Below are positions 1-12,143 of a stretch of DNA of 64,000 nucleotides, piece by piece. The notes under the pieces are model-generated. The model saw only the letters and a program-made list of their open reading frames with translations. It searched no databases and had not been told where the DNA came from. Source of the DNA: Gigaspora rosea (Eukaryota; Glomeromycota; Glomeromycetes; Diversisporales; Gigasporaceae). Position 1 is the first letter of the stretch; each line of letters starts with the position of its first letter. Location of the stretch: assembly GCA_003550325.1 (NCBI GenBank), contig QKWP01000410.1:1-64000 (forward strand), written 5' to 3'. Position numbers and translations under genes: made by a program.

Positions 1-599
1 AAAATATTAGCTCTTTATTTTTAAATATTTTTAATTAAATTAATCCATTTTATTATAATTCGAATTATTTCGAATTATTTTGCACTCTTTGTTCATAGTA
101 ATTTATCTCAATCAATTTCGAATTATTTTGAATTATTCTACGTTATATTGCATAATTTCTTGCATAATATTGCGTAATAATCTTACGTAATATTTCGTAA
201 TTTTATATTTCACTATATTGCGAAAGTTATTACGTAATATTGCGTTGTTATTACACTTCGTAAATTATTGCTCTATATTTCGCCCTATTAAATTTGCTGA
301 TGTACAATACAGTAGCGATTCCATCTTGGTATAAGATGGCGTTATTTTTGCTTACACTATAGTTAATGTTACCGGTATATGCTCTATCGCCACTATACCA
401 AAAATATTATTAATATCAAGTTAAAATAAAACTTTCATAAAAAACAAAAGGAAAAGGATACTTACAACGCAATACCTGATATTGATCAAAATAAATTGCA
501 TCAGATTGATCATTTATATGATCAAGAATAGATTCTTATATGTTTTTAATTTTTATTAAAGAAAAAATAAAGCTACCAGGTGCTACTATAAATCTGCTA
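1..599. other. AT-rich stretch with no gene seen
   Basis: No supportable coding exon was found. Positions 60-290 carry loosely repeated short motifs (CGAATTATTT and TACGTAATAT-like words), several of them palindromic. A small foldback element or degenerate repeat is possible, but no clear termini are visible. Confidence 0.4.
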
Positions 600-962
600 T
601 TTGCATGATATAGTTTTACTGAAAAAAGTTGAAAATAAATCCAATATGCGATAAACCGTCTGCGTTGACCAAGTTTTTTCACTACTAGGGATGGGTATGG
701 TTACGGTTATAGCCGTTTGTGACCGGCTATAGCTGTAGCTGATTCTAGTCACTAAATTGTAGCTGAGGGTGGGTATTTAGTATGGGGCAAATTTTGACTA
801 TTATTGTTGTTGCTTGTGAGTAGAGAGTGAGAGGGAGTCTGTGACAAGTGTATTTATGTGATTTTTAGCTGATGCTTGGTGTAATGCAACGTGATTGGTA
901 GATTCTCCTTGTGTAATATCACCTAACTGGCTGGTCTGTGTAACCCTCTGATCAGCTTATTA

Positions 963-1245
963 GGGGACGCTTAAAGCCGGGTCCATCATGAATTTAAATT
1001 AACATTAAGGTTAGAGTCAGTTTAGAGCCTATAGGAGCTAAAATTAGAAGGCTCTATATGTAAAATCGCCCCTCTGACATTTTTTCTTAATGGGCCAAGA
1101 AAGGTTTAGACACTTGTTTCTTGTATTTCTCGCATTTTTACTTTTTTTGCTTTGTCGGGATAATCTGTGTAAACAAAAACTTTCGATTTTGATTGGTTGT
1201 GCGAAACGGAAGATTTCGTGATGGACCTGGCTTTAAGTGACCCCC
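963..1245. mobile_element. small foldback MITE nested in the 686-2208 element
   Basis: The ends are inverted copies of a GGGGACGCTTAAAGCC-like word continuing to GGTCCATCATGAA on the left and GGTCCATCACGAA on the right. TTATTA flanks both sides (957-962 and 1246-1251), a possible target duplication. The element is 283 bp and noncoding. Confidence 0.55.
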
Positions 1246-1346
1246 TTATTAGTGTCCATATGCTGTTTTCGAATAGATTGACACAGATCAGTCCGATAAA
1301 CGTAAAATCCCGTAAAGACTATACAATCATCACATCACGTGAAATA

Positions 1347-1916
1347 AGGGGAGTGCAGTAAATCACGTAATTAGGGTTTACATAGGTCCTGGCCCCCCAG
1401 TGATAGAACTATTGACCAATCAATTTAAAAAAACTCAAAAACGTCTTTGACCTGAAAATAAGCTACCCCACAATCGACAAAAGTCGCTACACAGTAAACT
1501 CTAAATTTTACTAAGCAAATCGAAAAAAATCGATTAAGTAAACTTATTCAGCAGATCAAAATACACTTACCACAAAATTTTATAAGTATTGGAGAATTTT
1601 TTATTAATTGACTTTTGATTTTTACGTTCGACGAAAAAATTAAAATTTTTTAAAAATATATATTCGACGAACATAAAAGTTAAAAGTTAAATAATAAAAA
1701 GTTCTCTAATACTTATGAAAATTTTAAGGTAAGTGTATTTTGATCTGCTGAATAAGTTTACTTAATAGATTTTTTCGATTTGCTTAGTAAAATTTAGACT
1801 TTACTATGTAGCAACTATCTGCGATTAACTAAAAATTGATTTTCTTCAATATGATTGGCTATTTATACTATATATATATATATAGGACGTGATATTTTTG
1901 ATTTTCTGCACTCCCC
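1347..1916. mobile_element. foldback MITE with TA target site, 570 bp
   Basis: The ends read GGGGAGTGCAG and CTGCACTCCCC, flanked by TA on both sides (1345-1346, 1917-1918). The interior arms of about 130 bp (about 1490-1600 and 1700-1815) are near-perfect inverted copies, including AAATTTTACTAAGCAAATCG. TA duplication and terminal symmetry suggest a Tc1/mariner-derived MITE. A related half-element reaches the right edge of the window. Confidence 0.7.
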
Positions 1917-3271
1917 TAATGCATACATCATTTGTTTACTTGCGCTAACAAAAATTGGCCTAAACTAATCTGTAATCTCAATTATCTCAAGAATGACTAT
2001 ACCAATTTTAATGATCTAGCTGTCGTTAGAATCGGAAGAATTGGCTCTACAACTTTAATTAAAGGATCAAAGAACCTTTACATAGTAAAATAATTGATTG
2101 GCTATAGTCGGCTATTAACCGGTATGACCGACTGCACTTAGCCGGCTATATGCCAATAGTCGATAATAACCGACCGAAACCGACCGTAACCGACTGAACC
2201 CATTCCTATTCACTATCAACTTGTAAGCCACCATGATAATAGTATAAAAGAAAGTGACAACAAACTTCTCTAACCCATAATAATAATTGACTTTCATCAT
2301 TAAGAGGTTTTTCTATCTTAGATAATGCACTTTTAATATCACCACTAAGTAGATCTTGGAGATATTCTATTATATTGGTAGAAAGGTCCAATTTAATGGT
2401 TGTATTGCTATCTATTTTATTAAATAATTCTTTTGTTTTTTCCTTGCAAAGTTCTCTGAATGGTTTACAAAGCGGATAAATGTGCTGATTTAATAGTTCA
2501 AGAAAGATCTTTTTTTCAATGCTAATTTTTTCTTTATTAGTTTCAACCTGTATAATTTATATGTTTGAATTAATTGTTGGATTTGCTATGTTATGGATTT
2601 TCTAAATATATGCTTTTCTGTTTTTTTTTAAGGTCTTGTCAAAATATTAATAATAAAAAAAAAAAACAGAAAACAATTCGTCATTTTTAGTTATTAAAAA
2701 AAAACCAATAGATAACTAACTTTAATAAGTGATGGTTTCTTTCTATCTGGTGAATCATCCTCGACATTGTTACATTCCTTAAGCATATCATAAAATAAGA
2801 AGATTTTTCTGTTAATCTCACAAATCATCAATATCAAAAATGACAACTATTAATTTTATAACCACCATTTCTTTTATAATATAGCTATTTGCTGTTTGGT
2901 CAAGATGAAACCTCTTTCCATTATTTTGTAACGAATCGTTTTTTTTCCTTTTCGAAACTTTTATTATTTGCGTTTAAAGAAAATCAACAGAATACAGATA
3001 TACAAAGTAATATAAAAAGTAAAATATAATTACATAAAGATATTTGATCTCGCGTTTCTGTATAAATAGTTTTACTTATATCATCATGGAGCTCTAAAAC
3101 CCGAGACACCATTCTTGAAGAAGTTAAATTTATTTCCTTTGTCAGCGAAACCATAAATGTAGGACAATTTTCCCAGAAGGTTTTGACTTCAACCGATTTA
3201 GATTCTTCCTATATAAATAAAATAAAGAAACACCTGACACCATTTAGACGCATCCAAATGCATATCAATAA

Positions 3272-3410
3272 AGTGCAACCCGCAAGACGCACCATTGGGC
3301 TTTCAGGCGCATCCTAGCACTTCTGGTAAAATTAATAATAAAGAAAAAATCACGAAGGGCTATTGTCTCACAGGTGCAACCCACAAGATTCACCGTTGGA
3401 CTTTCAGCAC
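3272..3410 (+). repeat. direct repeat of about 38 bp inside the decayed gene
   Basis: GTGCAACCCGCAAGACGCACC with following bases at 3272-3310 recurs with changes at 3373-3410 (GTGCAACCCACAAGATTCACC). It lies between coding-like blocks and is probably a fragment of an inserted repeat. Confidence 0.4.
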
Positions 3411-3846
3411 TTTGATCGACACACCCTTCATGATATGACATAACGAAAATACTGAATTAAAGTTTCTTGACCTTAAAATTTTTTAACGCTTCTGTTGCTA
3501 ATTTTCTAACCGTAAAACTGTCTCGAAATAACAATATCTCTGGTTTATTCTTAATGGTTTCCAGATTTATTTTATAAGATGTTCTTCATCTTTACTTTCA
3601 AAATCTTTTTTGAAATTGACTGCACTCCATTCTAGAAAGCCTAGTCAATTCCAAGTAGATTTCTCCGCAAAATAATCAAGCCTCGACATTTCAGTGGTGA
3701 AAGCAATGTCTGTAGTTTCCTGGATCTAAACATTATAAATACGTGATTTCACGTTACACCAGATTTTAGAAGTGATAGTCACGTGCAAGATATCAAAAAT
3801 AATTAAAAGCAAACAAAAAAATTCATCTTTTATTACAAGAAAAAAA

Positions 3847-5128
3847 ATGGTAAGTTTTTGGAATTTTAAGCCTTGCTTGTTTGAATAAATTTAATTTACA
3901 CGTAATTTTACGCGTTTTTTAGGGGAAACCTACTGTCAATAAAAATTGGAAACCTTTAAGCGAAAAATCTAGACAGAACTTTCGTGAAATTTTAAGTAGT
4001 TCAACTCCGTAAGCTTCTTTTTAGAAATGAATTTTTAAGGTCTTAAAAAGATGTAAAAATCAATTTTGTACTAATCTATCCTTTTATAATTAGAGTCGTA
4101 ATTCATGGTGTCCGTGGAAAAAAAAAAGTAGAATTACAAAGATTATTAGATAGATTAATTTCAAAGTAAAACATAGATCCATTTCAATAAATTTTCAAAA
4201 CCCTTTGCCATTTTGGCTTACTATTTTTTTTCTAATCACGTCAAGAATTGACAAGAAGTTGGAGATGCTCCTAGTACCAAAATACTCGAAGAAAGCAAAT
4301 TTCGACTATAACAAGATTCATTCTCAAAATGTAGGTTTGTTTCGGCAAGAATATATATATGTATAACTTTATTAAAAGGTTATTTAATCGAACAGCAAAC
4401 ATTGGAAATGGCACTAGCCAACGAATTAGAACAGATAAATCAAATGGAAATTAAACTAGAACATGAGACAATGTGAGCAAATTTCTAGTTTTAATAGACC
4501 CAAAATTTCATATTTTATCCTATTTACATTATTTATCATTTGTTTTACAAGGCTTTTGAAAGAAGACTCGGAATTATTAACCAAACTTAAGAGTGATAAA
4601 AAAGCTGTTGAAACTAGAAATAAAATGCTTCATAGGACAAAAGTAAGTAAGGTTCAAATATGAGCATTTGTATATCGAAATAGGGACATGAACATTATTT
4701 TCGAGAATTTACAGTATACATTTATTGACATGTCAAGCATATTAGACTAACTGTCTTCGTTACCAATGAAATTAGCTTCATCCGCTTTTAAAGGATGAAT
4801 TTAAAGACCTTGTTGATGTGGATAATGAATTAATTAAAAGTCATCTTAAACCATTAAAAGATCGATCATTGTGCCTTTGGGACGTGAGTACTTTTATACA
4901 GTATTATCTCGTTATAAAAGTTTTAACAATTTGTATATTAAGAATCTTTTTTAATATATAAAGCCCGAACAAGATCATGAACTTTGCGAAATCAAAAAGT
5001 CAATTTCTTCTCATTTACGATCGATTGAAAAAAATACAAAGGTGATGGATAATGTAGTAAGTAAAGTCGAAGAGACAGAAAAAATTTTGATACAACTAAT
5101 GAAGAAGGCGAGTTTGGAAAGTTATTGA
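3847..5128 (+). CDS. CENPQ: CENP-Q-like kinetochore protein (228 aa, 8 exons)
   Basis: CENP-Q belongs to the constitutive centromere-associated network that links centromeric nucleosomes to the outer kinetochore. The modelled exons are 3847-3849, 3923-4008, 4094-4165, 4246-4330, 4396-4472, 4552-4642, 4776-4883 and 4964-5128; they sum to 687 nt and close in frame. The N-terminal segment KNWKPLSEKSRQNFREIL matches the human CENP-Q pattern (KTWQPLS...) as I recall it. It is followed by a KLEMLLVPKYSKK segment, a central coiled coil rich in Leu, Glu and Lys, and LHPLLKDEF where the human protein has its C-terminal LLKDL region. Exon 1 holds only the ATG, directly followed by GTAAGT. The length is near that of vertebrate CENP-Q. 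The fungal orthologue is known as Fta7/Okp1. A short extra exon inside 4643-4775 cannot be excluded. Confidence 0.8.
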
Positions 5129-5799
5129 CTTGAATAGTAAAATTGGCTAAAGCTAATTTTTAGCTTAGTTGGTCCATCAGTTGATTGATTTCTTATGATT
5201 ATGTGATAAGAATTTGTGTGAAGTCAAATATATTTTATATCATTAAAGTTAAAGTACACAACAATAAGCGATGTATTGGGAAGTGACCAAAAAATATTTT
5301 AATTAGCATTAAAAGTAATGTATAATACGTTGTCATTTTGGAACTCTATTGAATCTTAGAATTTTTTAATACTGTATTTTAATAAAAAATAATTTTTAGC
5401 CTTTTATCTGTGATGCCTAAGATTTTGATAGTTCAAAATCTTGCTAAAATTCACTAATTTTAAAATTTTTAAAATTTTCACATTTTTGGCTTAGTTAACA
5501 TACATAATTGACCGCAATTTTCAATAACTTACCGGTAACTTACCACTAACAACCCTGTACTAAACGTAACAGTACCAGGCACACATACTGTAAATCTTAA
5601 AACTTAATACATCTCACGTGATAACGATAATTTAATTGATAACAGTACTGCAGTAGTAATAATTATATACTGATAACATAAAAATACTTGTAAATCGGAA
5701 CAATTTTCTTAACAATCCGGGGATTTTAAAACGAATCAGCCAATTATCATTAATATAACCGCCTAACGCAATCTTAATTCGTTCGAAGTAAAAGTAAAA

Positions 5800-6429
5800 A
5801 TGTCTAACCCTCTTAAGATAAAGACTGGAGTAGTCAAGCGGTTGGTTATTATAGATTACTTTAGCAGTTAAAACAAAGTATTAACTTTTACTTATACTGT
5901 CAAAAGATATTTTAAAGAAGAAAAGTCTTATCATAAAGAAGTCGAAGACCAAGAAAAACGGATTGAAAGACTGACGGCAGAGGGAGCAGATCCATCAGTT
6001 CTTAATAAAGAGGTAAAAGCGTATGATCTTATGGAAATATTATTTGTAATACAAGAAATTTTTTATTCTTTTTATTCTTTATAATAGAGAGAGGTATTAG
6101 AAGAGTCGCTACGAATAATCCCGGATGTTCAAAGCCGCCTTAAAGCGGCTTATGAGGAGTTAAGAAATTTAGTTGTAAGTTATCATTCATATTATAAATA
6201 GTTTATCTCATGGTAAAAACTACACGGTAACTCTATGGAATCGTTTAGCTAATTAAGTGATTCCGAACTATTGTATTATAAGCACGTGATACCTAAATGT
6301 CAAAAATTGATAGTTCTCAAAATTTTATAGAATCAAAAAGACCCAAGATATGTTGGTACACGTGAGTTGGAAGAAGCGGAAAGTGTTTTAGAAGAAGTTG
6401 GACCTAAAATTGGTATTCAAGATAAATAA
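5800..6429 (+). CDS. TBCA: tubulin-binding cofactor A (110 aa, 4 exons)
   Basis: Cofactor A is a cytosolic chaperone that captures quasi-native beta-tubulin after the CCT chaperonin and feeds the tubulin heterodimer assembly pathway. Exons 5800-5840, 5907-6012, 6088-6174 and 6331-6429 sum to 333 nt and stay in frame. The protein opens with MSNPLKIKTGVVKRYFKEE, corresponding to the IKTGVVKRL motif of animal TBCA. It continues through charged helices to EESLRIIPDVQSRLKAAYEE, matching the conserved IPDCQRRL helix, and ends in GPKIGIQDK. The three-helix, roughly 110-residue size is typical of the family. The gene lies 671 bp downstream of the CENP-Q gene on the same strand and is convergent with EMC4. 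Confidence 0.93.
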
Positions 6430-6787
6430 ATTTTAAACTTGGTATAAAATGGTAAGTATATCTTGATATATTTAATTATTTACAATAACGAAATATTAAC
6501 GTACAAATCCTTTCGTTGAAGAGTTATATTAGTTTTTAAACGCAATACAGAGTTGAAAAAGATATAATAAAGTCTATTATAAATTTATTAGCATTGTATT
6601 CCTCAAAAGATTCTTTTGTATATATATTAACATATACAATAAACATAATTTACAAATCAAAATCTTTATTAATGTTTTAAAATTATATCATAACACTGCA
6701 GAATATTCAATTATCTATATAGATTTACAACAAAAAGATTGAATAAGTTTTCAGATCTTAAAATTAAATATATATTTATGAATATTT

Positions 6788-7642
6788 TTATACCTGTTTA
6801 GGTTCCATGAATGCCAACCAATCAGAAGTTGCCGTAGGTAAAAGTCCCATAGAAAAGCATTTATATAACCCGAGTGCCATTGTAAGAAGGTGTAAAAGAA
6901 CATAAACAATTTTTGGCAATATTAATTGTGATTTAGTTTTTAAAGATTCGTATCTTTCAAATACTTAAAAAAAAATAATCGTTGTGAGCAAGTTTATATA
7001 TAACAAAACATAACATTTACGTTGAGAATTCATTAATAAACTTACCACTTTCTATGCTCATTAAGGCCTTTATTGGTTGAAAAAACAACATTCCAGTGAT
7101 CATAACACTGAATATTTGTACACTGTTTCCACTCATCCATAACATGAAAACACTCATAGGTATATTCTTTCCAGGAGAAATAGCAGCCTCCCATGCTTTC
7201 TATGTACAATAAACGTATATAATATTAAAAAAAATAATCGAATTTTAACGAACAAATATAGGTTGAGCATACTTTTCTCTTAAGTTCTTCTTGATCTTTA
7301 TCCGATTGACTAATTTGAGTATTATCTTTTTTATTTTTCTGAAAAATCAAATAAACTTATCCATTAACAAAAGCGAAAATTATATGCATACAAATATCTT
7401 TGCATACAAACCAAACTACTTCTCGAGCCTGAAGCGGTGATTTGAACAGAAGCCTCAAAACCTGGTGGGTTTGGAGGATCAACTACCACATGATGGCCTC
7501 GTAATTCAACTTTTCTTCATATTAAAAAATTTATCAGATCAAGGAAATGTTAATGACTTTCTAAGAGAACTGACGTCTAAACCCATTACCTTGCCTGATC
7601 CGAAAGGTTTGTGAAATCTATCCTCCACTTGTTTGTTGACAT
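6788..7642 (-). CDS. EMC4: ER membrane protein complex subunit 4 (183 aa, 5 exons)
   Basis: EMC4 is a subunit of the ER membrane protein complex, which inserts tail-anchored and multipass proteins into the ER membrane. The minus-strand exons are 7642-7590, 7514-7412, 7338-7273, 7199-7046 and 6963-6788, totalling 552 nt in frame. The protein starts MSTNKWRIDF, matching the RRFKWAIEL start region of human EMC4. It has a hydrophilic cytosolic N-terminus, then the core GKNIPMSVFMLWMSGNSVQI with a hydrophobic stretch, then the C-terminal block YKCFSMGLLPTATSDWLAF, which is diagnostic of EMC4. Length equals the human protein as I recall it (183 aa). The acceptor at 7514 was chosen because the alternative at 7509 gives a stop. 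Confidence 0.93.
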
Positions 7643-8189
7643 TTTGTGTAGAATTTCTTTTTCTTTTTTGAGTTTATAAAAATTATCGTTACACATCACA
7701 TGTCCTGTGCAACGGCCAGTCAAATAGTGAAACACGAGCAGAAACTAGTGACTCGTTTCGTAACTCGCGAAATTAAAACTCAGAATAATATTCGAACCAC
7801 ATGATTGAATTATACGAATTACTCGCAGTTAAAATTAACGTTAAAACCGATTGAAATCGGTTAACATATGAAAAATAAAACCAGTTCCAAACTCTAAAAT
7901 TCATAATTAATTGAATCCAATAGATATCGATATCGATGTTAATTTTTATGGTAAAAAATAATATCGATATCGAAATTTAAATTTCCACCGTACCACTAAT
8001 TGTAATTCATATCACAATTTTATGGGTACAATGAAATTTTTCTCTTATTTAATAAAGTTTTTTTTTTTTTTTTTTAAAAAAAAAAAATAATAATTATCGA
8101 TATATATTGAGATCTATTTGCATTCCTTTATCATAGAAAAAAGATAATTAATAAATGTGGAACTAATTTTAATCAATCATAAAGTAAGA

Positions 8190-8443
8190 ATGAAGACTTT
8201 TACAAAATCTTTATCGAAAGAAAGGAAACGCCTTCCTTCCACAAGCAGGTATTTAAACTTTATAGAAGTGATTAATATAATTAACGTAATTAAAGTGAAA
8301 AAAGTTTTTAAATGTTGAGATATAGATATTTTGCGAGAAGTCAACATATATCAATGAGGAAAATTTAAATCAGGCAAGATATGTGTCGGATGGCGAAGAT
8401 AAATCTAAAGATGAAGGTGATCACCGTGAAAAAATTAATTAAA
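8190..8443 (+). other. possible small spliced gene, unresolved
   Basis: An ATG at 8190 opens MKTFTKSLSKERKRLPSTS, followed by a donor (GTATTT). Downstream, at about 8340-8443, a second coding-like block reads KSTYINEENLNQARYVSD and then GEDKSKDEGDHREKIN with a stop. No acceptor I tried joins the two blocks in frame. It may be a small basic/acidic protein with a missed exon, or a decayed one. No family is recognised. Confidence 0.3.
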
Positions 8444-9600
8444 TGAATAAGGGTTCTTGCGAAGAATTTAATAAGAGCGAAAAGGTGAATTAGCAACATT
8501 TTTTTAATTGTTTAAACGGTTAATTATTATTATAATAAATAGATCAAATCGAATTATTGCCAACAAATTTCATGTGTACGAAATCATTATTTATTACATA
8601 TAATAATTTTGATCAAATTTATAAACCTAAATCAAATTCATTCTATAAGGCTCTGAAAGAAAGAGACCATTATCAACGTGAAAAATAAATAAATAAATAA
8701 ATTACATGATCATTATTAAGGCTATTAAACAAAAAAATTATTTTTAAACCATAATTCGGAAGGGCAATCTTTAATGAAAAACTCGGATTGACCATCCACA
8801 ATTAATCATTCATCATATGTACGACTTTGACTATTAACAAAGAAACACAAAGAACTCAATAGTTTATTTATTTCATCACAAACTTAATAATCTTTGACAA
8901 TGTAAATAGAATTTACAATAAACATTTTGACTGTAAATTTCGTATATTGGATATGATATTCTTATATAATAATCATATAAATTTTTTTATTAATTTCTCC
9001 GATATGATGCTGAATAACCGATTTGAAATGATATAATGATACAATTTTCATAATAGAATGTAAGAGCTTTGTATTCGAATAATATTCGCGCTCGAATAAA
9101 CAATTATCAAATGAATAACCAAATCTTATACGAATAAGCAAATTTATTCGAATAATTTTTATTATCCGTCATGTGAAACTTTAGTCAAATATAATAATTA
9201 CGGGCGTTATTTGGAACAATGGCCCGAATTAAACTTAATTTGTGCTAAATTTTGAATTATACTTCCTACGCGTTATTTCGCGACAATACGGTATATATTA
9301 TTAGCTGCTTCATATCTAAAAATTATTTATTATTCGAACTTATTCAAACGATATTAGTATTTATTTTTTATTTTACGGTATTAATTATTTACTTATATTT
9401 TACAAAAAATTTTTTTTTTATTTTATTAATTATTTAAATAACACTTTACATCATTATAAATATACTCGATTTTAAATACATGAAAATTTTTTAATAAATT
9501 TTTATTTAATCGAAAATAATTTAATTACAAATGTTTATAACTCTATATACAAGATATAATTCTATACAATATATATAAAATAAAATAAAAACTATAAAAA
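8444..9600. other. AT-rich intergenic stretch, no gene seen
   Basis: No coding exon is supportable. The block 9200-9295 contains CGTTATTTGG, a GAATTAAACTTAATT core and CGTTATTTCGCGACAATACGGTA. It resembles a diverged copy of the roughly 110-bp foldback element at 41126-41236. Confidence 0.4.
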
Positions 9601-9629
9601 GATACTTAGTTTCGAAGATAATAATATCT

Positions 9630-10258
9630 TCTACTTGTCCTAGTCACCGCGTAGAGGTGTATCCTTTGACTAGGTTTATAACAGCCCGAAGCTGTATCCC
9701 GTGGACGTAAAAAAAACTCAATCTTGACCTAGAGTTCGGTGGATTATCGTTAAGACTAGTATCGTGGTTGGCTAATGGTCCAAAATGTATTTAGCACGTA
9801 GGCTTCTTCTTCGGAGACCATAACAGACCGTTGCCAACCCGTCTAGTATATTAATAAATGGAAAGGATTATAGTAAGTAGAAATAGGCTTCTTTTCTTGA
9901 ACATAATTTTCAATTCTTTGCAAGCTGCAAGAAGAAAATGCATAACTGATTTACTTTCAAAACCAGTAGACTTCAAGCAGGAAAACTCAAACTTGCAAAT
10001 TTTTTTAAATACTATGAGCCCGAAAAAGAAGCCCGATGCCTTTCTAATCTAGTTTTTAATATCCCACCTCTTTCCATTTCATAACCGAAACTAGACCAAG
10101 GTTCCGCCAGGTACAGGCAAGAGCATCAATCGGAACCCTAAAAAATATACAGCGTTTTAATTTATTTTTTTCAAACTCAAATTTCAAAACAATAAAATAC
10201 TAATAATATACTTACAGTATTTAATTTATCACAAGCTAATTTTACGTGACCTTCAGGT
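9630..10258 (-). repeat. GC-richer structured interspersed repeat candidate
   Basis: This block stands out from the AT-rich background. It has CCTAGTCA and TGACTAGG inverted around 9640-9675. Read on the minus strand, it runs through a block at 10140-10050 that can be translated as VPIDALACTWRNLGLVSVMK but lacks a start and has no consistent upstream frame. A further minus-strand block at 10258-10214 (PEGHVKLACDKLN) precedes a GTAAGT donor. It could be the 3' part of a retroelement, a SINE-like unit or a decayed gene. The residual ORF at 9858-10052 (+) is not convincing. Confidence 0.35.
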
Positions 10259-10581
10259 AAAAAAAGCAAAAAAGCTTTAGTAAATATGAATAAAGAAATC
10301 AACGAACAATATCAACGATATTAATAAAAAGAAAATACTGTACTTTAATAAGGGGATAGTTAAGATTAAATTTTGCATGAAAAAAATTCTTATATAATAG
10401 TGATTTTTTTTTTCAAACGCGTAAAATTGCAGGGGCGTGATTTCAAAATCCGGGACCCCTTAAAATAGCATTGAATTAACGCGCACCCGATACAACTTCA
10501 TAGAAGACTTTTGTATGATTGGCTGGTGTAGATCAATTGTCCGGGCAACTTACTCTGACCTTATTATCCTGGAGTACATTA

Positions 10582-10936
10582 GGGCTGGGAGCACGATGCC
10601 CCAAAGGCATGCCTTTTGTCATGTGGTTATGAATAGCCATTCATGTGATACAACTACATCTACTATCTGCTATTAGGTACGTACGTACGTACGTTAGTAA
10701 AAAAACCATTTTAACTATAACAGTAAAAATCTAAGCGAAGTTATTTAGTACTTATTGTGCACACTTTATTAATACGTTTATATTAATTCACTTCTAGACA
10801 TAACTACAGTTACTATATCGGCAATTATCAATTGTAGCGCGAATATTTCAATTTTTATTTTATTTTTTTATATATATAGGGCATGCCCCGTGCACATTAA
10901 AGGCATGCCTAAAAAATTTTCCGTGCCCCAACATAG
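10582..10936. mobile_element. candidate MITE with GGCATGCC-rich inverted ends
   Basis: The left end (GGGCTGGGAGCACGATGCCC, then AAAGGCATGCCTTTT) and the right end read inward (TTGGGGCACGG, then AGGCATGCCTTTA, then GGGGCATGCCC) are imperfect inverted copies about 350 bp apart. No clear target duplication is seen. A (GTAC)n tract lies inside at about 10677-10694. Confidence 0.4.
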
Positions 10937-11039
10937 AAAATAAATTTAATTCCTATATATCTGTATATATACTGTAGTATTATGCGTATTATGCTACAAT
11001 TTTTTGTTAAACATTTTTGACCCAGGTCAAAATAGTTTA

Positions 11040-12140
11040 GTTGTTAAATTAAGTATATATATTTTAAGTTATATTAATAATTTTAATTTTTAAAAACTTG
11101 CTCGACATTGAATTCAGGTTTAGCCGTTTAGCTTGCGGCTTGGCTCATCACTATGGATCAATCCATCTCCGTATTCTCCGATCATTAAATTGTAATTCTT
11201 AATCTCGTATAATTTTGATTCAAGATTTTAGTTAAGAAAATACTAGCTAACGAACAGATCAATTACATAACAGTTAATAATAAATAAAATATTTTAAATT
11301 GTTAAATAAAATTAAGATTATAAGAATAAATGATAATTAATTTTATGCCGATTGCAATTTTATTAATGACATTAGTCAATTAATAATTGACATAAGTTGA
11401 GAAATGACGCAGAGTAAATATTTTAATGTTTTTAATTGAATATGCGCTAAATGGATTCGGAAACACCTTTAAGTTCGAAATTCTTTACCGATTTGAGCAA
11501 ATTTAAAATTTCGTTTCAACATAACTGTATTTAGAATCAACTTATATTGATTCTAAATCTACCAAGATTCTATTCCGACGTATAACATACATACTTGAGA
11601 CCGAACTTTAAGAGCATGCAATTAAAAGAACAATATATAAAAATAATTTATACCGTTACTGTATAATAAATTTTGGTTAAAATTTTTTTCATATAAAATT
11701 TCTTTGCGGGTTTCCGGTTGTAGATTTAGTACTCAAATTTTTAAATTAAAATATTTAAATAAAAATCCGGGTTGGCGGGCTAAAATATAAAATATATATT
11801 ATGAGAACCAAAAGATTCAGTTTGTATGGCCTTAGACTAAATCATTAAGGTCTTTATACACAAAAAATTTCCTTATTTAGCATTTTTATATTTATTAGCA
11901 TTTATTTAATATATAGAAAATCTTAGATGAGTATGATCTATATATTTAAAATTTGAGATTTAACTATTCGGACTTTAATAGTCACATGTTTTAAACCGGT
12001 GAAAAATGGGTTAAACTGTTTTTTACATCCCTACATTTTTTTATTCAATTACTTTATTGTTTTGTGGAAAGATGCTATCATGGAAAATTCACAAAATCTC
12101 TCAGATTTCCGACCCGCTCTAATCGGATCTTTAATTCTTC
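11040..12140. other. AT-rich stretch, no gene seen
   Basis: No coding exon is supportable. TTTTGACCCAGGTCAAAAT at 11017-11035 is a near-palindrome resembling the ends of the MITE at 12824-13012 and may be a fragment of that family. Confidence 0.35.
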
Positions 12141-12143
12141 AAT

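Larger units (their letters stand above)
686..2208. mobile_element. hAT-like non-autonomous DNA transposon, 1.52 kb, with nested insertions
   Basis: The termini are TAGGGATGGG at the left and, read inward, TAGGAATGGG at the right. Both ends continue into GGTTACGG/CCGACCG-rich subterminal sequence with imperfect inverted symmetry. The flanks are TTCACTAC (678-685) and TTCACTAT (2209-2216), a 7-of-8 target-site duplication. Removing the element together with one flank rejoins a minus-strand reading frame. No transposase is encoded. Two further elements lie inside it (963-1245 and 1347-1916). Assignment to hAT rests only on the 8-bp duplication length and short termini. Confidence 0.6.
600..3740 (-). 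pseudogene. decayed multi-exon gene of unknown family, split by a transposon
   Basis: Read on the minus strand, several coding-like blocks can be joined: about 3740-3480 (MSRLDYFAEKSTWN, then RDSFTVRKLATEALKNFKVKK split over lines of sense), 3210-3040 (EESKSVEVKTFWENC and onward), 2850-2700 (INRKIFLFYDMLKECNN) and 2554-2209. The last block ends at residues GGLQVDSE, exactly where a 1.5-kb element is inserted. Beyond the element, at 677-600, the same frame resumes as KTWSTQTVYRILDLF and ends at a TAG. The 5' block holds an in-frame TGA and a frame change, so the gene is probably dead. The composition (Lys, Glu, Leu, Ile rich, no membrane segment) suggests a soluble helical protein. I do not recognise the family, and exon limits are approximate. 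Confidence 0.5.

Noticed and set aside
9630..9850. Possible tRNA or tRNA-derived SINE in the GC-richer block
   Set aside because: I could not place convincing A and B boxes or a cloverleaf. It is kept only as an unclassified repeat.
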